Assembly (NCBI GenBank): GCA_037042185.1 | Contig: JAXQJY010000027.1 | Location: forward strand, 1,364,001-1,428,000 | Reading direction: 5' to 3' | DNA length: 64,000 bases | Source of the DNA: Sordariomycetes sp. S80-01Y | Taxonomy: Eukaryota; Ascomycota; Sordariomycetes | Part shown: positions 23,728 to 35,903 of the stretch, piece after piece | How positions within the stretch are numbered: position 1 is the stretch's first letter | Layout: each line of letters starts with the position of its first letter | Position numbers and translations under genes: made by a program | The notes under the pieces: model-generated | Told to the model about the DNA's origin: nothing | Databases searched by the model: none | The model's input: the letters and a program-made list of their open reading frames with translations, nothing else

Positions 23728-26700
23728 GATGAAAGTTGTTCTCGACAAACACCACCTGGGAAGCGGAAGCAATAGGAGCTGACGTTTCGGGCCTTTAGAG
23801 ATCTCTCAGCCCAATGCTGGGCGAGATGACACAGCGTCAAGGCTGTACGCAGGCGAACGAGTCGGGTCGGATGAGGCGACACAAAGGTTCCTGCTGCGGG
23901 AACTCGCTGTCGTGACCAAGCCCGGGGTCACTGCTTTCGAAGGAAGGATGAGAGCAACTTTGGAAGGAGGCGGGCGGTATATCAGACGCTGAGCGAGCGA
24001 CAAGAGCTGGTTAAGCGAGTGAGGGAGGCGGATGAGTGAAGGGCTGCTGCTCGCCGTCAAGGTGCGAAGTTGCGACACCGAGTGCCAAATCTCAAACGTC
24101 TGTGACGGCTTCCACGGACTCTACACCGAGGATGAGACAAACGAAGGTCGGTGAGATGGAAACGAAGGTCGCGACGTTGAAGGAGAGAGAAGAGGCCGCG
24201 AAGGCGTGTGGAAGTTGCAGACAACAATCGAGGTACCGCAGCGCTATTACCCGATCACGGATGCAACCCTAGGTCCGGACTGTCAGTGGGAGCTGGTTCA
24301 AGATCGATCCAAGCTTCCAGTCTTGGACAGGGGCTCAGGCGGGTGGCAGCGGTAAATAAAGAGCGAGGTGGCAGAGCTAATAGTCCAGAAACCAAGACGC
24401 CGTGGCGGCGGGTCAGTACGACGTCGTCTGCGCGCGAAGCTGGGCGATTGTATCCGTGCGGGAAGCGAGGGAGTTGTCTCTCGAGGAGACGGATCTCGTC
24501 TGTCAACGAGCAACAAGACCGAGCTGGTGCGGCGCCGAGAGTCTTGGGGCCAGTTGGTTGTCGACCAGGGGGGGGAGTGAAGCTAGCGCCACAGGTCGTA
24601 TAGGCCGGGATGCCCACGTTTTTGCAGACGCTCCAATCTCTGCCTGCTTGGCGATTCGCTGGAAGAATGCCCGTGGGCGCTTCAAACTACACAGTTGAGC
24701 GTACACTGTCCTGTCCGTTCGGAGGGTGAAGCCATTGTCAGAACCTTGTTGGGGTTTCCCATGTCCCGGATCAAGGAGATCAAGATCCAGATCCATGGTG
24801 GCGACGGGCGCCCAGGCGAAGCTTGAAATTGCTCCATCGTATCGAAACCGCCCCGTCAATATCTTGATAAGTAGCGAACAATTGCATGGCTTCTTCATCA
24901 GTGATTATTCTGCGTGGCGCTTCGGGAGATAGGCAAACCTGCAGCCGCTTCGCACGTACCCATACCGTCGTACACGTCTGCGCCAGCCTCAGCGGAACCC
25001 GGCCAGAGAGCCGGAAGAACCTTCAATTGCTTCTGTGGCGCGCTTGGGAGGCGGCTAACAAGTACGTGAGCCAAGGCTCCAAGTGGACGCCAACGTGTTG
25101 AAGCAGCAGGGCGCGCTGGTGCTGGTGCTGGTGCTCGAGCTCGTGCCGTCGAGCAGCCGCCGGACTGGATCCTGATCAGTCGGGGGTCCACCGCCAACCA
25201 ACCGTCGGCGGCAGGCCGAGGATGCCGGGCGTTAGAAGCTGAACCTGATGCCACCTGAAGTACGTACTGAAAACAAGTACGCAGCACCTTGGGCAGAGCT
25301 GTCAACGAGGCCTCTGGGGGTGGCTGCTTCTGCGGCCTGGCAGTTCGCGTGGCTGGTGAAACCTTTGGTTTGATTGGAATCTCAAAGAGGCAGGCGTGAC
25401 AGGCAATGCACGTGCGCCACCCCAAGCTGTCGAGACTTTTTTTCTGGAACTCGGAGTTGCTCTCTGCCAGTGGCACTGACGGGAGGTGCACAGGCCTGGA
25501 ACTGGCAGGAGCGACTGGCCAAAAGCAGCACCAGTTCCTCCCGGCTGCCCCTGTCCCCATAGTGGAGTTCCTTCAATCGGCTAGATCCCCTGGCGCCACT
25601 TTCACGTTTCCACCTTCTTAGCGCTACCCCTCCGCTCCGGGCCCCGTAGCCTCTCTTCGACTCCCTGTCAAGCCTGCGCGGACCCGTCCGATTCAACCGC
25701 TCCCACTCACGAAACTCACGAAACCCTCGAAACTCCCAAGCGCACAACGGGCGTCATCAACGTCTCTAGCGGCGCGGAGGATTGGCTGCGGTGATTTCAT
25801 TCGTCCGCAAGCCACTCCGGCCGGAGAAAAAAGCCACTGGCCCTTGCTCACCGGGCCCGCCAAAAGATGTGATCACGGTCCTTGGTTCGTGATGCGAGGG
25901 AGGGATGTCTACAGTCGTATCTGCGAGGACAAGAGGCAAATCTTCGCGCTGCCTTCACATCAAGAGCAAAAGCTCGGTTCGCCTTACAGACTGCCCTTTC
26001 TGGGCGTTGCTGGATGGTTGGCTCTCAGCGGACTTCGTATGGTCGTATTCTGCGGTTTGACGTGGACGTGCATCGCGACGGCAATGCGGGCGGCCAGAGC
26101 TTGCCGGTGGGAAGTCTTGGATGTCTTAGAATCAAGGATATCACGGCGAAGACTTTTCAGCTCGAGCGATAAGACGAGCTTTGACTGCAGAAGAACCGAC
26201 ATTGGGCCTTGGACGGGAAGTGGCATGTGGCGCGGGAGTCTGTGCAGAGTGGAGTTGTCGTTTCCAAACATAGAGCTTCGGAGATATCTTTGCTTGAATG
26301 CAGTGCGGACGCCATGGATTGCTATCTCGACATCACTGCAGCGGATGTGGCCGGTTCCGAGCTCTTCAAGAAATTTCCCTATCTCATACCGAAGCCCCCA
26401 CGGTGTGATATCCTGTTCTCTTGGGCTGGCTCCATCGGTAGGGATATCAACATGAACCAGTACACCGCAGCGGCCCGCTCTTGAAGCTGATCCTCGGGGC
26501 AGACGTTGAAGGACACTGGTGCGGGCAATCTTGGCTTCTAAGAAGTGAGGGGCCTCCGTGGACGTCGGGAACATTGCATATCAGATGCGGCGTCGATCTT
26601 GAACATAGAAACACGACGCATCGTTGGAACATATAAGTCACGGTGGCTCGGCTGTCTAATCGTTGATGCCCGACCGGCGGAGGAGTCGAATGATAAGCTG

Positions 26701-27544
26701 TTCAGTGAACCTTGAATTAACGTTTAACGGTCAATTGAACGAGCAAGGATATGTTTCTGCTCAGAGCCAGGATACAGCTTGAAGCCACTACAAAGGGCAC
26801 GCCTCCTTCCAAGATCGATGTGACCAAACGTGGGAGCAACAAGAGCTTCATTGCTTTACTTCTTCAATAGCGTTATCTTTTCACCCACTTGTACAAACGA
26901 TTAATGTGACTTTAATCTAGCGCCACTCCTCGACCTCTAGTTCGGCGATCTCCTCTGCCTTATCTTTTCTTCTTCCCTCCTTTCCCAAGCCAAGGCACTC
27001 CCATCGCCAATACCAGACTTGACTCGTTCGTCCTTCAAGCCAAGGACTTATCGACATCTCGGTCATTTAACAAGGCAGCTTGGCCGAAGCTCGCGGCCGC
27101 CTCTCCCAGACACGTGGATCAAGAGGCTCCAACCCAAAGCCAATAGTCGCTCCACCGCGAGGATCCATCGCCTGGTGCCGAGATGCGCGCCCTGTCGATC
27201 GAGGAAGCCAGATCAACGGGGGCAGATTCTCATATCGCATTGCTGGAAAAAAAATTCTGCTTGTGTCTAAGCACGGGAATTTTGCTCGCCACTTCGGCTC
27301 TTGGTGGAGGCGCCGAGGTTGGCAGCCGCGTGTTGTTGAGATGTCATTATTCATGTATTATTGAATACCTAAGTCTATGAGACCAGGGGAGACGAAAAAA
27401 GGAGCGTCGAGAGACGCCGCACTGTCCTGGTAGATGGATCCAATTCTAGCCTTTCCATCGTGATGTTGTCCCGTTGTGTGTTTCTATCCCCAACGCCGAC
27501 TAAGTCATAATCAAGTAGAAAAACAAATCGCGAGAAGGGGTAAT
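23728..27544. other. Gene-poor stretch of 3.8 kb
   Basis: No recognisable gene. It holds several overlapping open frames of 120-220 codons on both strands without any domain; only one (25984-26574) is listed, with low confidence. The DNA is GC-rich, not AT-rich, so it does not look like a mutated transposon. A (GCTGGT)3 microrepeat lies at 25115-25132. Confidence 0.4.
25984..26574 (-). CDS. Uncertain open frame, 196 codons, possible orphan gene
   Basis: An ATG-started frame with no match I recognise. The middle part (VHVDIPTDGASPREQDIT, GLRYEIGKFLEELGTGHIRC) has an ordinary residue mix, more protein-like than its neighbours. The plus-strand frame over the same bases (25844-26455) is equally long, so chance in GC-rich DNA is a real possibility. 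No membrane segment, signal peptide or splice-supported extension is seen. Confidence 0.2.
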   Translation of the reverse strand: MFPTSTEAPHFLEAKIARTSVLQRLPRGSASRAGRCGVLVHVDIPTDGASPREQDITPWGLRYEIGKFLEELGTGHIRCSDVEIAIHGVRTAFKQRYLRSSMFGNDNSTLHRLPRHMPLPVQGPMSVLLQSKLVLSLELKSLRRDILDSKTSKTSHRQALAARIAVAMHVHVKPQNTTIRSPLRANHPATPRKGSL

Positions 27545-29014
27545 CTACAGCTCCTCATTTCCATCGCACTGCTGCATCATGACGACCCTCTTCACCTCCA
27601 ACTGCGGGCTGTCCCACGTCTCGAGCCACTGTTCCCTCGCCTGCCAGAAGTCCTTCTTAGCGTTCGGGCTGTCGTTCAGCCACGGCTTGCCGCTCTTGCC
27701 GTCCTCGAACCACCCGTTGGTGCCGCCGACGGCAAGGTTGAGGATCAGGTAGAACTCGTGGTCGAAGGGCGTGTTGTTGTTGCCCGTCTGGCTCCAGACG
27801 TCTGAGACCCGCGTGCCGTTGGCGTTGGCGTCGGGGAAGGCGCCGCGATCCCACATGGGCTTGTCGAAGTTGGTGTACATGACCTGCAGGAGGCGGGAGT
27901 TGACGTATGTGAAGAGGTACTTCTGAGACCATTCCAGACCGAAGGTATTGAAGTCGTCGGAGTAGGACCCGCGGAGGATCTTGTTCTTGTTGTTTGTCTT
28001 CCACCAGGCGTCGTTGGCCGGGTCGGGCCCCCAGTGGAGGGCCGAGGAAATGATGTTGTTTCCCCCCTGAGCGTAGGTGTAGTTGTTTCCCCGACTCTCC
28101 ATGATGTCGATCTCGCCGCTTGCGGGCCAGTCGCCGTATGTGTCCTCGACGGGCATCATCCAGATCGCGGGCCAGAGCCAGTCGCCCTTGGGGAGCTTGG
28201 CCGTCACCTCGACCCGGCCGTACTTGATGGTTGCGCCCTTCTTGGTGTTGATGCGACCTGACTTGGTGGGTGGTACGATGGTGGCGTTGCCGGTGGTCGT
28301 GTTCGTTGCGGCGACGCATGCCGAGAACTGGTCTGATGTGCAGGTGTCGTCCTTGCGGAGGTCGATAACGGTGTCTGTCTCGACCTTTTCCTGATCCTGG
28401 AGGGTAGCTTGGATAACGAGACGGCCATCTTGAATGAAGACGTTCTCATCGCCGCCCGTGGTCTGGCAGAACTCGCCATTGCCAAAGCCACCGACCTCGA
28501 CCTCCTTGGTCCAGATGCTGTCGTCTAGCGACCCATCGAAGCTCTCGTCCATGACGGGGCAGTAGTTGTGCTTAACAACGCTGTTGACGCCATCCCAGAT
28601 GAGGAACCCTGAAATACCCAGCCCGACTAAGATGCCCAGCAGCGGGAAGATGGTCACCCACTTCTCCTTGGACGCGCTCTTCTGCTTTGTCCACGGCTTC
28701 TCGATCTGATCCTTCTGCACGCGTCTCGAGTGGAAGAAGCGCTGACCTGACCCTGGTGCGGGTCCGAGACCGCTGGAAGAGCTGCGGTAGGATGATGCCG
28801 GTCGGGAGACGTCAGGACTCTGGAAGGGGTTGGCGAGCGGTGTTGGGGCTGGCCGGTGCGAGGACGTCTCGTCGCCGAAGGGGTTGCTGCTCGGTGTGCC
28901 GGAGCGCAGAGGCGTGACGTTTGCTGATGTCGCCGCAGAAGGCATTGTGGGAGGTGGTCCTGGGCGAGTTTGGCTCCAGGGACCGTTGTCGTAGCTGTGC
29001 TGGTTGTGGTCCAT
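27545..29014 (-). CDS. Membrane-anchored GH16 family glycosidase (beta-glucanase/transglycosylase type)
   Basis: Single exon, 489 residues. The N-terminal 118 residues are Ser/Pro-rich and end in a basic Lys/Arg stretch. One membrane helix follows (WVTIFPLLGILVGLGISGFLIW, about 118-140), predicting type II topology with the catalytic domain outside. The GH16 fold follows, with catalytic motif GEIDIMES (about 299-306), WLWPAIWMMP before it, and a jelly-roll ending FYLILNLAVGGTNGWFEDG. Several NxT/NxS sites (e.g. NNYTYA, NTTTGN) suit N-glycosylation. GH16 enzymes act on beta-1,3 or mixed-linkage glucans; the exact substrate cannot be read from sequence. Kre6/Skn1 of yeast share the type II layout, but the catalytic part here looks more like laminarinase-type GH16. 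Confidence 0.88.
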   Translation of the reverse strand: MDHNQHSYDNGPWSQTRPGPPPTMPSAATSANVTPLRSGTPSSNPFGDETSSHRPAPTPLANPFQSPDVSRPASSYRSSSSGLGPAPGSGQRFFHSRRVQKDQIEKPWTKQKSASKEKWVTIFPLLGILVGLGISGFLIWDGVNSVVKHNYCPVMDESFDGSLDDSIWTKEVEVGGFGNGEFCQTTGGDENVFIQDGRLVIQATLQDQEKVETDTVIDLRKDDTCTSDQFSACVAATNTTTGNATIVPPTKSGRINTKKGATIKYGRVEVTAKLPKGDWLWPAIWMMPVEDTYGDWPASGEIDIMESRGNNYTYAQGGNNIISSALHWGPDPANDAWWKTNNKNKILRGSYSDDFNTFGLEWSQKYLFTYVNSRLLQVMYTNFDKPMWDRGAFPDANANGTRVSDVWSQTGNNNTPFDHEFYLILNLAVGGTNGWFEDGKSGKPWLNDSPNAKKDFWQAREQWLETWDSPQLEVKRVVMMQQCDGNEEL

Positions 29015-31221
29015 CCTGGACGGGTGGTCTCGCGACCTGCGAGGAATGTCCGCCGATTATAAGCGATCGGAAGTGAGCTGTGAAGTCAAGTACTGTCCCG
29101 ATTGGATTTGAGACAAGTGTATTAAGAGACTATCACAAGATAAGAAGCGAGCGTAGAAGCGAGAGTCCAACGAAGGTCTAAGTTGAGAAGTCCAGGTCGC
29201 AAATAGTGAAGGTGAGCTTGGAGGGGTGAATCCGCCATCAGTGATGCAAGGACCTCAAGGATGTATTCGTACCGAGCAAGGATGCTCATGCAAGAGAGCG
29301 ATTGCAGACAGTTCACATCGGAATCAATTGACACTGTCTCTTGTCCTTCAGGGAAAAAAGCACGTTGCATCTCCTCCTCCGTAGGCGCCAATTGGAAGCG
29401 CTCAGGAAGCAGCGCAGCCAAGGCGCCTAACACGAAGCACTTTTGCGCCGTTCGTGCCTCCAATTTTGGAAACCGCCCCAATTGTGCGTAACCTCGCCTG
29501 GCGAGCCTGGGCAGCTCAGAGTCAAGGCTCACCGCAGCTAAGCCCATTTTATCCTGGGACTATTGACGGGTTGGAGGGGATCAGGTCAAGCCACCGCGTA
29601 AGGTTGAAGAATCGCGGGCGGGGGGGGCAGAAGTGAAATAAGGGGCCCTCAGGCTGCGACTCGCACGAAGTAAGGTACCTTACGCAGTACCTTGGGTAAA
29701 GCGGCGAGGGCTTTGTGGCTGGGCCCCTGTCACTGTTCCTGCAGGGTCTTTAGCGTCTGGATTCCCTAGCACCACGCCCCTTTTCCAACTCGTCCTGCTT
29801 TCTGCCAGCAAATTGCCGCCGGCTTCACCGCATTCCCTCCGTCGCCAAGATGCCGCCTAAAGAGTTCACGGAAGGTGAAGCAGGGCCGGGCCAACATGTC
29901 TTCCCAGATCCCGCTCATCGAGATTGCTGCGCGTGCATCCGTCTCTCCCTGGCCCTGCGGTGGGCGTCGCGAAGAGACGATGCAATTGAGGGTCGAGGAC
30001 TGGAATGTTAATCAACGTGGAAGCCCACTGTCGCCCGAAACTCAATCTTCTGTCCTGGGACTGCTGGAATGCGGGAGCGAAATGCCCAGCAATGCCCAGC
30101 AATGCCCACCGGCGGCTCCTGAGGAGTTCGGAGTCGGGGTTTTGAATGCGGAATTTCCAGAAGTCGATAGTTCCGGCAGTATTACCGTGTGGTGTGTGGT
30201 GTGGTGTGGTGGCTTGGGCCTTTTGCTCGCACCCAGGGCTCAACCAACGAAGCGTCCAGCACCAGACTTTCCGACCCCAACGCGAGCGATGGCGAGTCGC
30301 TCATGTTGACTTGGCAAAAAGAAGAAAAGCCTGATGGTACCAGCTTCGCCTCGCCTTCACATGACCTGTCTGCACGGCGCACTGGGCGTTGATCAGCTGT
30401 GTGGTGCGACGGCATTGCAGATAGGCAACGCTCGTCGCACCGCGCGCCCTGGAGCCATGCTTCGGATGAGGCTGCTGTCGTGTCCTGCGTCGAGATAAGG
30501 GACGACAAGTATGTAGTTGATCGGCGTTATCTATCATGGGAATGCGACGTGAGCTGGATAGCCGACGGGCGTGCAGCTCAAACGCTCAGGCAGCCTTGCC
30601 CTGGACGCTGCCTCCTCGTGCGACCCAGCTCGTATTCGAGGTTCCATGACAGCGCAGAGATGCAGCTTCAAGATTTTCCTCAACAAGATGGTGGGAGGCA
30701 GCAGAGACAATCACGTTCGGCTGTCTCTTCGCCAAGCGGCAGCAAAAACAATCCGCATGAGAGCCACGAGGGTGATGCTCACTTACACGCTGCTCAAAAT
30801 CGAGGATCGTCGGAGCCTTCGTCAAATGTCTCATGGAGATTGCCAGGGTCCTGGGGCTGGCACCGCCGATCCTTTCCCGTGGTGATCCCAGCCTAACGGC
30901 CAGCGGCACGCGTGAAGTCCTCACGTCAATCCGTTCTTCTGCTGAGTTGGCCTTCTCAAGCTCGCAAGCTGCCTCGTATCTTTGGAATGTCATGACTGGC
31001 TTGTTGCTGGGGCTTTGATCAAGAGCGACCTCTTCCGCTTTGCTGACATGAATTCATGAACTTGATACCCTGCAACCACTCAATCAATCAATAATCGCCA
31101 GCCTCAAGCCCAAGGTCATATTACAAGATCGAGACGCGAAACTTTCGACTCAATTTGTCTCATTAGTCCCTGCTACCCTAGCTCGACATCCATACCCTGA
31201 TTCTAGCCCCTGAACGAGAAC
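29015..31221. other. Intergenic, 2.2 kb
   Basis: Divergent upstream regions of the GH16 and fasciclin genes. Only short, domain-free open frames. Two minor repeats are present: a 10-mer repeat at 30081-30110 and a GTG-rich run at about 30187-30212. Confidence 0.45.
30081..30110. repeat. Three tandem copies of a 10-mer
   Basis: Unit AATGCCCAGC, with one mismatch in the third copy. Intergenic and of no known role. Confidence 0.85.
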
Positions 31222-32537
31222 ATGATACCCTCAAAACGCCTCTTGGTACTCCTAGGCTACGCGTGGCTCGGCGTGGCCCAGGGCACGGACAAAGATCTCG
31301 GATCGGTCCTGTCAGACCGTGACGATCTCTCCACATTCTACGATCTCATTAAAGTAAGTGCCGCTTTTCGATAATCGGACTCTCATCTGACACCGAGCAG
31401 GATTATCCCGACATCCTCCTCCAACTCCCCAGCGACAATGGAGTGACGGTGAGTTAACGCGCCCCGCTTCCATGTTGGTAACAGCCGCTGAGCACGAACT
31501 AGATCATCGCGCCCTCCAATGACGCTTTTAAGAACATCCCCTACACCTCCCTAAACGAGGTCTACGACGCCAAGGATGAAAGCAGCACGGTACCGCTGCT
31601 GCAGTATCACATCATTCCCACGCTTCTTGCGACGTCGTCGTTGGAAGCAGGTCCTTCTATCCTCCAATCCACCCTCCTCACGTCGTCGACGTACACAAAT
31701 GTCACCTCGGGCCAAAACATCATCCTCAACAAAAGTAACGATGACACCGTCACCATCATGTCAAGTCTGGGCACAAGATGCACTGTCGAGGCTGCGGATA
31801 TCGAGTTCAGAGGCGGGCTGATACACGTCGTTGACAACCTTCTCATACCTCCCGAGCGACTCGAGGAGGCGGGTGACGGATTCGAGCTCAACAGCTTCCT
31901 CGGCGGCCTATACAAGGCGGGCTCGATGCCCGGTGTGGCAGAGAGGAAGAACGTGACCATCTTTGCGCCCCAGAACAAGGCCTTCGAAGCAGTCGCAGCC
32001 TCTCTCCTCGACCTCGACAATGAAGCTCTAGAAGGGACCATGGGTTACCACATCATCCCTGACAAGGTCCTGGCTTCGGACTCCCTCACCAACGGCACTA
32101 GACTGCCCACCCTCCTAGAGTCAGCTTCTGTTGAGGTCCACCAGGCGGGGAACAACAAGTACATAAACTCGGCGCAGGTCATCCAGCCTGACATCCTCAT
32201 CGCGAACGGGATTCTGCATATCATCTCGGACGTCCTGAACCCAGATGCAGGCGAGGTGCTGCCCAACCCTGAGGTCGCGACCCAGGCAAAGGTCTGGCCT
32301 GTCAGCACGCTGGACGGGGTCTTCACCTCGGAGCTACCCTGCACGACCAGCTGTGCAGTTACCACCACGGTGAGCACGAGCATGAGCGGGAGTGGGAGCG
32401 AGCCGTCAACCGTCACGGCGACGCTGGAGGACGGGAGCGCAAGGACGACGGAGAGTGAGGATGGGGCTAGGGAAACCGGATCAGGGGGCTTGGTAATGGG
32501 TGTAATGGGGTTGGGGGCGGGTATGATGCTGCTGTAG
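31222..32537 (+). CDS. Fasciclin-domain (FAS1) cell-surface protein
   Basis: Three exons (31222-31353, 31401-31448, 31503-32537) give 404 residues. A signal peptide (about 1-20, LLVLLGYAWLGVAQG) is followed by two FAS1 domains. The first has LLQLPSDNGVTIIAPSNDAF, completed by splicing, and VPLLQYHII. The second has VTIFAPQNKAFEAV and LEGTMGYHII. A Ser/Thr-rich linker follows. The C-terminus is a short hydrophobic tail (GGLVMGVMGLGAGMMLL) preceded by small residues, typical of a GPI-anchor signal. FAS1 proteins are secreted adhesion proteins; fungal members sit in the wall or plasma membrane, and some have vacuolar roles. The 47-bp and 54-bp introns both have standard GTAAGT/GTGAGT donors. Confidence 0.88.
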
Positions 32538-35500
32538 GCTAGCAGGAATGTGCAGTGGGCAGATGCGACCTAGTAATGGAGCATCGCTTGATTCATCGTC
32601 TAGAGTCCTTGGGTGCACTCCAACGTTGAGTCCAGATTTCAAGCAAGCCGACGCATGACGGCTGGCTCACGTCAATGGAAGGAGAGCAACACACTGCAAA
32701 CACAGCAAGCGAGCGCAAGGACAAATCCAGACTCTCCATCAAGGACGGGTTAGTCAATTGCTCTACGGTTTGCGAGCGTTGGCCAGAAGTTTGTTGATTG
32801 GTGAAGTTGTCGATAACAACGGCACCCGCCACGTTTACCGTCTTATCAAAGCTTTTACACACTCAGAAAGTATGACCGAGCTCTTCTACAGGAGTCAAAG
32901 ACCATCAGATTTAGGGAATCACGGGTCCGGGTGTATTGGCCAACGTGGACAGGTACGCGTCATCCACCAGGGTCACAGCACCCTTTAAGTATGGCATCTG
33001 GCAGAGGAGTGTGAAGCACAGCAAACGCCAAGTCGATTTATTCATATGAGAGGATCTTAGAGGTCCGCTCGTATACTTGTGGGCACTTTTCCCACAATAT
33101 TGCTAGAAGCAACACATTACAAGCACAATGTGAGAGACTGCATATTGCGACCTCACATGACTCCCTACATATTAGGAACCGCACATGACGATTGGCCAAG
33201 GAGAAATTGACGGTAGACAAAGACCGAAAGTATGCATGTTCCTCGAGGATCCTATTCTATGAAATGTACAGAAGGCGAAGCTCGACGGGCTCGAGCTTCT
33301 GTAGCCACCTCCCAACTGGCGCACCAGCTCGCCTACGCGCAGACGAGAGCGCGCAGGGGAGTCCTGTTCAGGCAGTTTGCAAGCCCGTGCTCTGCAAGCC
33401 ACCGGTTGAGTCCTCCAACTCGGCCGGCAAGTTGAGGTCCGTCTCGATGCGCGCGTGCCAGGGGGAAGCGCCCCAATACTCTGTCCGTGCCTAATCGTGC
33501 CACGTTAGATAAGCCGCAAGATCTCATCGAGGCAAAAACACCCACAGCGACATGTTACATGCGCTCACCTTCTACCAGGGGGCGGGGTTGGTGGAGGGTC
33601 AGGACCCGGAGCATTGGGTCCTGGGCGCGGGCCAGGGGGCGTCGGCGGCCTGGGTCCTCCCATGTTGTTTGATCGTATATACTTCCGCTGCTGGTTAACA
33701 GCCGCGGGCTCGATGATATAGAAATGTCTCGGAAGCAAGTGTATGTTGAAAGGAGGGTTGAATTGGTCTGGGCAGGGAAAAGGCCGTAGCCCGGTGGGCT
33801 GTCCGCTTTATATGTTGAACGCGAAGATGCCGTCACGGACGTCAGCCAGAACAGTCAACCCCGAAGGAGAGCTGCTGCTCTTGAATCAGAGCAAAGGCTT
33901 TGCGGTCAGGCTGGTCGGTGAGTATCGCTTTGTGTGTCGGACCCGCGCTGGCACTCCTTTTAGTCGGCCAGGGCGCAAATAGTCGCATCGTGTGGGCTAG
34001 TCCAAGCTCGGGTCTGACGGGGGGATGCTGTCCCAGGGTCTATGCCGAGATGAAGCAGCAAAGAACAGTAGTGTTTGGCCAGAGTCGCGTGGCAGAGGAT
34101 CGTAAGGGTGTGGCGCAAACGCCGAATAAGGATCTCTCAACAGGGAATGTGATTCCATGGTGATATTGCACCACGGCCACAAATACCACCGAGCCTCCTC
34201 TGCAAAGTCCGATTTTTTTCGACAAGGGCCGCCACTGAGGCACAGTAGGGGTTCAAGACGGCGTTTTGGGACGCCTGTAGGGCTGGGCCACGATTAGCCC
34301 ACCCTTACCGACCCTGACGCCCGACGGGAGCAGATGACCGCGGTGCTTGCCGGAAACAGCCCCGACTTTTCCGACCAAATGCGAAGTCCAGTAGGGGTAG
34401 GAAAAGCAGCAAACAGCCGCGACGTACGCCTTGCGCGCGCGATGTTCCTAATTTCGATCACAAGACGTGGCAAGTTCGCTGTATACTCACCTAGGAGCAT
34501 CCAGCTCTTCGGGGCGTGCCCAGGTCGACTTCGCGGCGAATCGGGACGCAGCTGAGCCGCTGAGGTCATCCAGGTGCGCGACTCCTCATGTGATCCCAAG
34601 GATTCCCGGAAAGGAGGGATGGTAGTTGTGCGTGTAAGCCCCTTCAACGTTGATATGCAGGCGTCGCCCGGTTGGACGGCTTGCAGCGCAAGATGGCACA
34701 CTGCATCGATGACGGCGAGGGTTCGGCGCCATTGGATACCATAACGGTGGATCGACGCAACGTCTGGAGTTGCAGCGGTTCATGGCTAATGCCGTATATC
34801 GCGCTTGGGGAGGGCGAGTTATGAGCTTTACCCCTTCACGATCCTCATAGGCTGGCGAGGTCTGGCGATGGGGACTTTGGAGAATCGGACCGTAGGTCGA
34901 TAACCCAAATCCGGTTCTCCAGAGCTCGGGACGATCAGGAGGCTTCTGCCGTCGACTTGCAGTAGTCGAGGCCCTAACTCGACGATAGAAATAGTCGGCG
35001 CAATCCTGCTCGGGTTATACATGGCTTCTTCGCAGCCAAACCCAGGTCAGTCAGGCCCGGCTAGGGCAGAGCCATGGATCATGCATATCATCCTAACCCA
35101 GGAGATGTGGGGGCTCAACGATGCTCATGCAAGTCAACCACAGACAAGGTTGTGACGGCGCAGCGGCGCCTGTCAGACGGCTCCCCAAGATCTTGTGCAA
35201 CAACGCGGCTACTGGGCCTGATCACGGGCGGCAGTAGCCGCGTGTGGGATGGACCGCACAGTGGATGATTCTTGACCATCTATTCCTGTAAGACTGACGT
35301 GTCTATGCGTAATCCTACCGTCTCCTCGTGCGATCTCCGTGCCTGTTGACGGCAGCAGGTGGATTCCATCCCCCGAAGCGAAGTGCCGTGGGAGCTCTTC
35401 GACTAACCATGCAACCATAGAGACTGCGCTGTCTGCCCCTCTCATGATTAATGTGGTTCGGCATGCAGATGAGGGGCGCTCCGTTCTGTGAGTGGCTGCT

Positions 35501-35903
35501 GGGTTGTGGCGAATTAACCAGTGAGCGAGCGAACATACGTGACGAGTGATGAGAAGAAAAATCAGCAAATGTGACTCTGGAGTCTGGTGGTGGTCTTTTG
35601 ATGGCTGCCTATGTGACCTGTGGTCATCCCCTTCTCGGTGCCGCCCGTACGACTAAGACTAAGGTACCCTGGACACCTAAAGTAAGCGGCGGGTCTCCGA
35701 TGCTTCAACTTCGTCTGGTCATGTGGCCTCCCAGCAACGACGTTGATGCTATGCTAGGGATAGTCAGTTCTGTGTCTCCGTGATATGGGGCTGAGATATG
35801 TACTCAATCTATTAGGACCAGGCCGGGAAAAGTGCCCCGGAATCCTGCGCTTCCAATTGCTGGTGGGGATGCTTGTTTTGTGGCTTCCTAAAGCTCAAGC
35901 AAC
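32538..35903. other. Gene-poor stretch of 3.4 kb
   Basis: Lies between the 3' ends of the fasciclin gene and the RNPS1-like gene, which converge. It is therefore far longer than two 3' UTRs would need. The open frames are all short and carry no domain. I find no tRNA, no terminal repeats and no transposase remnant. Confidence 0.4.

Noticed and set aside
24898-25560. 220-codon minus-strand frame in the gene-poor stretch
   Set aside because: Composition dominated by Ala/Pro/Arg repeats read from GC-rich DNA including a (GCTGGT)n microrepeat; no homology signal.
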